DNA from: Paracoccaceae bacterium
Lineage (GTDB): Bacteria; Pseudomonadota; Alphaproteobacteria; Rhodobacterales; Rhodobacteraceae
Direction: 5' to 3'
Length of the DNA: 64,000 nucleotides
NCBI GenBank assembly: GCA_018223125.1
Contig: JAAEZA010000006.1
Location: 44,026-108,025, forward strand
Positions 61,881 to 64,000 of this stretch are shown here, one piece after another. The translations under genes were made by a program, and so were the position numbers. Every line of letters starts with the position of its first letter. Positions within the stretch are counted from its first letter, which is position 1. The notes beneath the pieces were generated by a model. It was not told the origin of the DNA and searched no databases. It was given only the letters and a program-made list of their open reading frames with translations.

Positions 61881-63113
61881 ATGAGCGCCGAAACAGAACA
61901 TAAGAACGCGGATAAAGTGATCGCCTGCGCTATCGCACGCGACATTGAAGCGTTCGATCTTCTGATTGAAGATATGGAGACCGAATTCGGCGAGAATTGG
62001 GGCGCTCTGACATTTGAAGCTGCCGAAGCAGCCCTGAATTCCGAAATCGGCAAGGATCTGAAACTTGTTACCATTGCGGTGGACAAGGAAGACGAAAACG
62101 ATCTGACTCCGGTCGCAAATGCGATCCGTGCTGCCAGCGACAAGGGCATCAAGGTTATCCTGATCCCGAACGATTTGAACACTGTTGCGCTGCACCAGCT
62201 GATGCGTATGGGCTGCGATGATTTTGCCCCCTACCCGCTTCCCGAAGGGGCGTTGCACGACGCGATCGAACGCATTTCCAACGTTCCCGCTCCGCAGCCA
62301 GTCGCTGCGCCCGGCGCTGTAATGCCGCCCGCAGACACAACGCGCAGCGGAATCGTTTTGCCGGTCTACGGACTTGGCGGCGGTGTTGGCGCGACGACTT
62401 TCGCGGCCAATCTGGCCTGGGAGCTTCAGAAAATTAGTGAAAAAGAGAATAAAAAAGTTTGTATTCTCGATTTCGATTTTCAGTACGGCGCAGTCTCGAC
62501 CTATCTGGACGTGCCCCGCTCTGAAGCCGTGTTCGAGTTTCTTTCAGACGCTGCGGCAACAGACGCAACCGGGCTGCAACAGGCTATGGCCGCCTATAAG
62601 GACCGGCTCGATGTGCTGTCCTCGCCCATTGACGCCCTGCCGCTGGAGTTTGTAGAGCCGGACGGCATCCAGAATATTCTGACACTTGCAAAATCCAGTT
62701 ATGACTTTGTTATCGTAGATGTTCCGCAAGCATTGGTCAGCTGGTCCGAAACAGTTCTGGAAGAGGCGCAACTGTATTTCGCTGTGCTTGAACTCGATAT
62801 GCGCTGCGCCCAGAACGCCCTGCGTTTTATCCGGACGCTCAAGGCCGAAGACCTGCCATTCGAAAAGGTCCAGTTCGCCCTGAACCGCGCCCCGAAATTT
62901 ACCGACATGTCTGGTAAACAGCGGGTAAAGCGTATGGGCGAAAGTTTGGAAATCGAATTCCGGTATCACTTGCCTGACGGGGGTAAACCGGTGTCAAATG
63001 CAGGGGACGAAGGCGTCCCGCTGGCAGAAATTGCCGCAAAGAATCCCCTTCGTAAGGAAATATTCAAGATCGCCAAGACATTATCCGAACTCGTAAGAGA
63101 CGACACCCAGTAA
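61881..63113 (+). CDS. cpaE: Tad localisation ATPase CpaE/TadZ
   Basis: A 410-residue MinD/ParA-like protein that positions the pilus machine. An N-terminal receiver-like region (VIACAIARDIEAFDLLIEDMETEFGENWGALTFEAAEAALNSEIGKDLKLVTIAV, seen as DKVIACAIARDIEAF) precedes the ATPase fold from about residue 155. The nucleotide loop is PVYGLGGGVGATTFAANLAWEL, where the usual lysine at the start of the KGG motif is Gly. DFDFQYGAVSTYLDVP and FVIVDVPQALVSW follow. The ATG at 61881 follows CGAGGTT; the TTG upstream is less likely. It is 160 bp after the OmpA gene. Confidence 0.9.
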   Translation: MSAETEHKNADKVIACAIARDIEAFDLLIEDMETEFGENWGALTFEAAEAALNSEIGKDLKLVTIAVDKEDENDLTPVANAIRAASDKGIKVILIPNDLNTVALHQLMRMGCDDFAPYPLPEGALHDAIERISNVPAPQPVAAPGAVMPPADTTRSGIVLPVYGLGGGVGATTFAANLAWELQKISEKENKKVCILDFDFQYGAVSTYLDVPRSEAVFEFLSDAAATDATGLQQAMAAYKDRLDVLSSPIDALPLEFVEPDGIQNILTLAKSSYDFVIVDVPQALVSWSETVLEEAQLYFAVLELDMRCAQNALRFIRTLKAEDLPFEKVQFALNRAPKFTDMSGKQRVKRMGESLEIEFRYHLPDGGKPVSNAGDEGVPLAEIAAKNPLRKEIFKIAKTLSELVRDDTQ

Positions 63114-63126
63114 CGGGGAGTACAAG

Positions 63127-64000
63127 ATGTTCAAGAGATACAAGAAGCAAGACGCAAAACCGGCACCGACAGCACCAAGCGCAGAACCCGAAGCGGTTGC
63201 AGCGCCACAGGCCGTTGCGGCAGAGCCTGTCGCTGCCAAAGCGCCCCCCAAGGCCGTGCCTGCTGCTGCCAAGGCAAAGTCGGACAACCTGACCCGCGAA
63301 GAACGCCGTGCCCAGAAGCTGATGGATGTGCGTCTGGACATGCACACCCGCCTTCTTGAAAACCTGAACCTCGGCGCGATCGAAACCGCCTCCGAGGCGG
63401 ATCTGCGCCGCGAGATTGCCGCGATTTGCGCAGACGGGCTGCAGGAAATGGGTCTGGTGCTTTCTAAAGAGGAACGCACGAATCTCAACAACGAAATGTA
63501 CGACGAGGTCACGGGTCTCGGCCCGCTTGAACCGCTGCTGAAGGACGAGGATATTGCCGATATCCTGATTAACGGCCCGAAACAGATCTTTATCGAAAAA
63601 CACGGTAAACTCTCGCTGTCGCGCGTGGTGTTCCGCGATGACAGACACCTGTTGCGCGTCATCGACAAAATCGTATCCGCCGTGGGACGCCGTGTGGATG
63701 AATCAAACCCCTATGTGGATGCGCGGCTACAGGACGGTTCCCGTTTCAACGCAATGGTCCCGCCGATTGCCATCGACGGGGCCCTGGTGTCCATCCGGAA
63801 ATTCAAGAAAGACAAGCTTGGCATTGACGATCTGGTGAAATTCGGTGCCTTTACAGATGAAATGGCCGCCTATCTGCAAGCGGCCGTGGCCTGCCGTCTG
63901 AACATCATTGTTTCGGGCGGTACGGGTTCGGGTAAAACCACCACGCTGAACGCCCTGTCCAGCTTTATCGCCAACGACGAACGTGTCGCCACGATCGAGG
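63127..64000 (+). CDS. cpaF: Tad secretion ATPase CpaF/TadA (partial, right edge)
   Basis: Motor ATPase of the Flp pilus, cut by the window end; 291 codons are present. After a Pro/Ala-rich N-terminus it has the family start [14 protein letters not shown], then [57 protein letters not shown] and the Walker [19 protein letters not shown]. The start ATG follows GGGGAGTACAAG, 13 bp after cpaE. tadB, tadC and later genes are probably just beyond the right edge. Confidence 0.95.
   Translation, partial: MFKRYKKQDAKPAPTAPSAEPEAVAAPQAVAAEPVAAKAPPKAVPAAAKAKSDNLTREERRAQKLMDVRLDMHTRLLENLNLGAIETASEADLRREIAAICADGLQEMGLVLSKEERTNLNNEMYDEVTGLGPLEPLLKDEDIADILINGPKQIFIEKHGKLSLSRVVFRDDRHLLRVIDKIVSAVGRRVDESNPYVDARLQDGSRFNAMVPPIAIDGALVSIRKFKKDKLGIDDLVKFGAFTDEMAAYLQAAVACRLNIIVSGGTGSGKTTTLNALSSFIANDERVATIE

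Overview
The window looks like chromosomal DNA from an alphaproteobacterium of the order Rhodobacterales, most likely the Roseobacter group. The evidence is the set of genes and their order: a B12-dependent class II ribonucleotide reductase, a short prolyl-tRNA synthetase without editing domain, an Entner-Doudoroff edd-eda pair, separate Fo ATP synthase genes with paired b and b' subunits, an hda-ppk-ppx operon, and a tad/cpa locus of alphaproteobacterial type. The genus cannot be fixed from what is visible. No ribosomal RNA, CRISPR array, prophage, transposase or recognisable plasmid function was found.

Layout. 0-15.7 kb: nrdJ with a candidate NrdR operator pair, tRNA-Pro(UGG), a DUF192 protein overlapping a two-domain cold-shock protein, divergent pdxH and fabI, an SDR enzyme, edd-eda with an operator-like palindrome, gpt-metC, ridA, recR, ybaB and a MATE exporter. 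15.7-31 kb: an MFS transporter, proS-DUF2937-lolC-lolD, a patatin-like lipoprotein, a compact AI-2E permease-hda-ppk-ppx operon, tandem Lin0512-family genes, nadK and glyA. 31-46.8 kb: a class III cyclase-FHA fusion, a pair of exported M16 peptidase-like proteins, TetR, a small lipoprotein, hom, the Fo ATP synthase operon, a LysR regulator, DUF1127, a YbfB-type MFS protein, a TIGR03084 protein, a thioesterase, a MaoC dehydratase, DUF1810 and rimO. 46.8-51.7 kb: a palindrome-rich spacer, csbD with a general-stress (EcfG-type) promoter, an XRE regulator, an L,D-transpeptidase, an AIG1-like membrane protein, a short IMPACT protein, and scoAB preceded by a striking array of four 12-bp palindromes.

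51.8-64 kb is the most distinctive part. A YbhN-type membrane protein, a DprE1-like FAD oxidase and a DprE2-like SDR lie in one overlapping operon. Nearby is a HAD-UbiA fusion resembling decaprenyl-phosphate phosphoribosyltransferase. Together they can make a polyprenyl-phosphate-linked D-arabinose, the donor known from mycobacterial arabinan synthesis. This set abuts the Flp pilus (tad/cpa) locus: a lytic transglycosylase, then flp, cpaB, cpaC, an OmpA lipoprotein, cpaE and cpaF, which runs off the right edge. A link between the sugar donor and the pilus or envelope is an inference, but it is the best candidate here for an under-described system.

Most other genes are housekeeping. Sequence-level oddities worth a second look are a 25-bp direct repeat that has split the lolC-lolD junction, a short intergenic repeat seen in four spacers, REP-like palindromes after rimO, and paired inverted repeats in the flp leader. 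Where the apparent open frame begins upstream of the likely start, the start was chosen from ribosome binding sites, family length and signal peptides.
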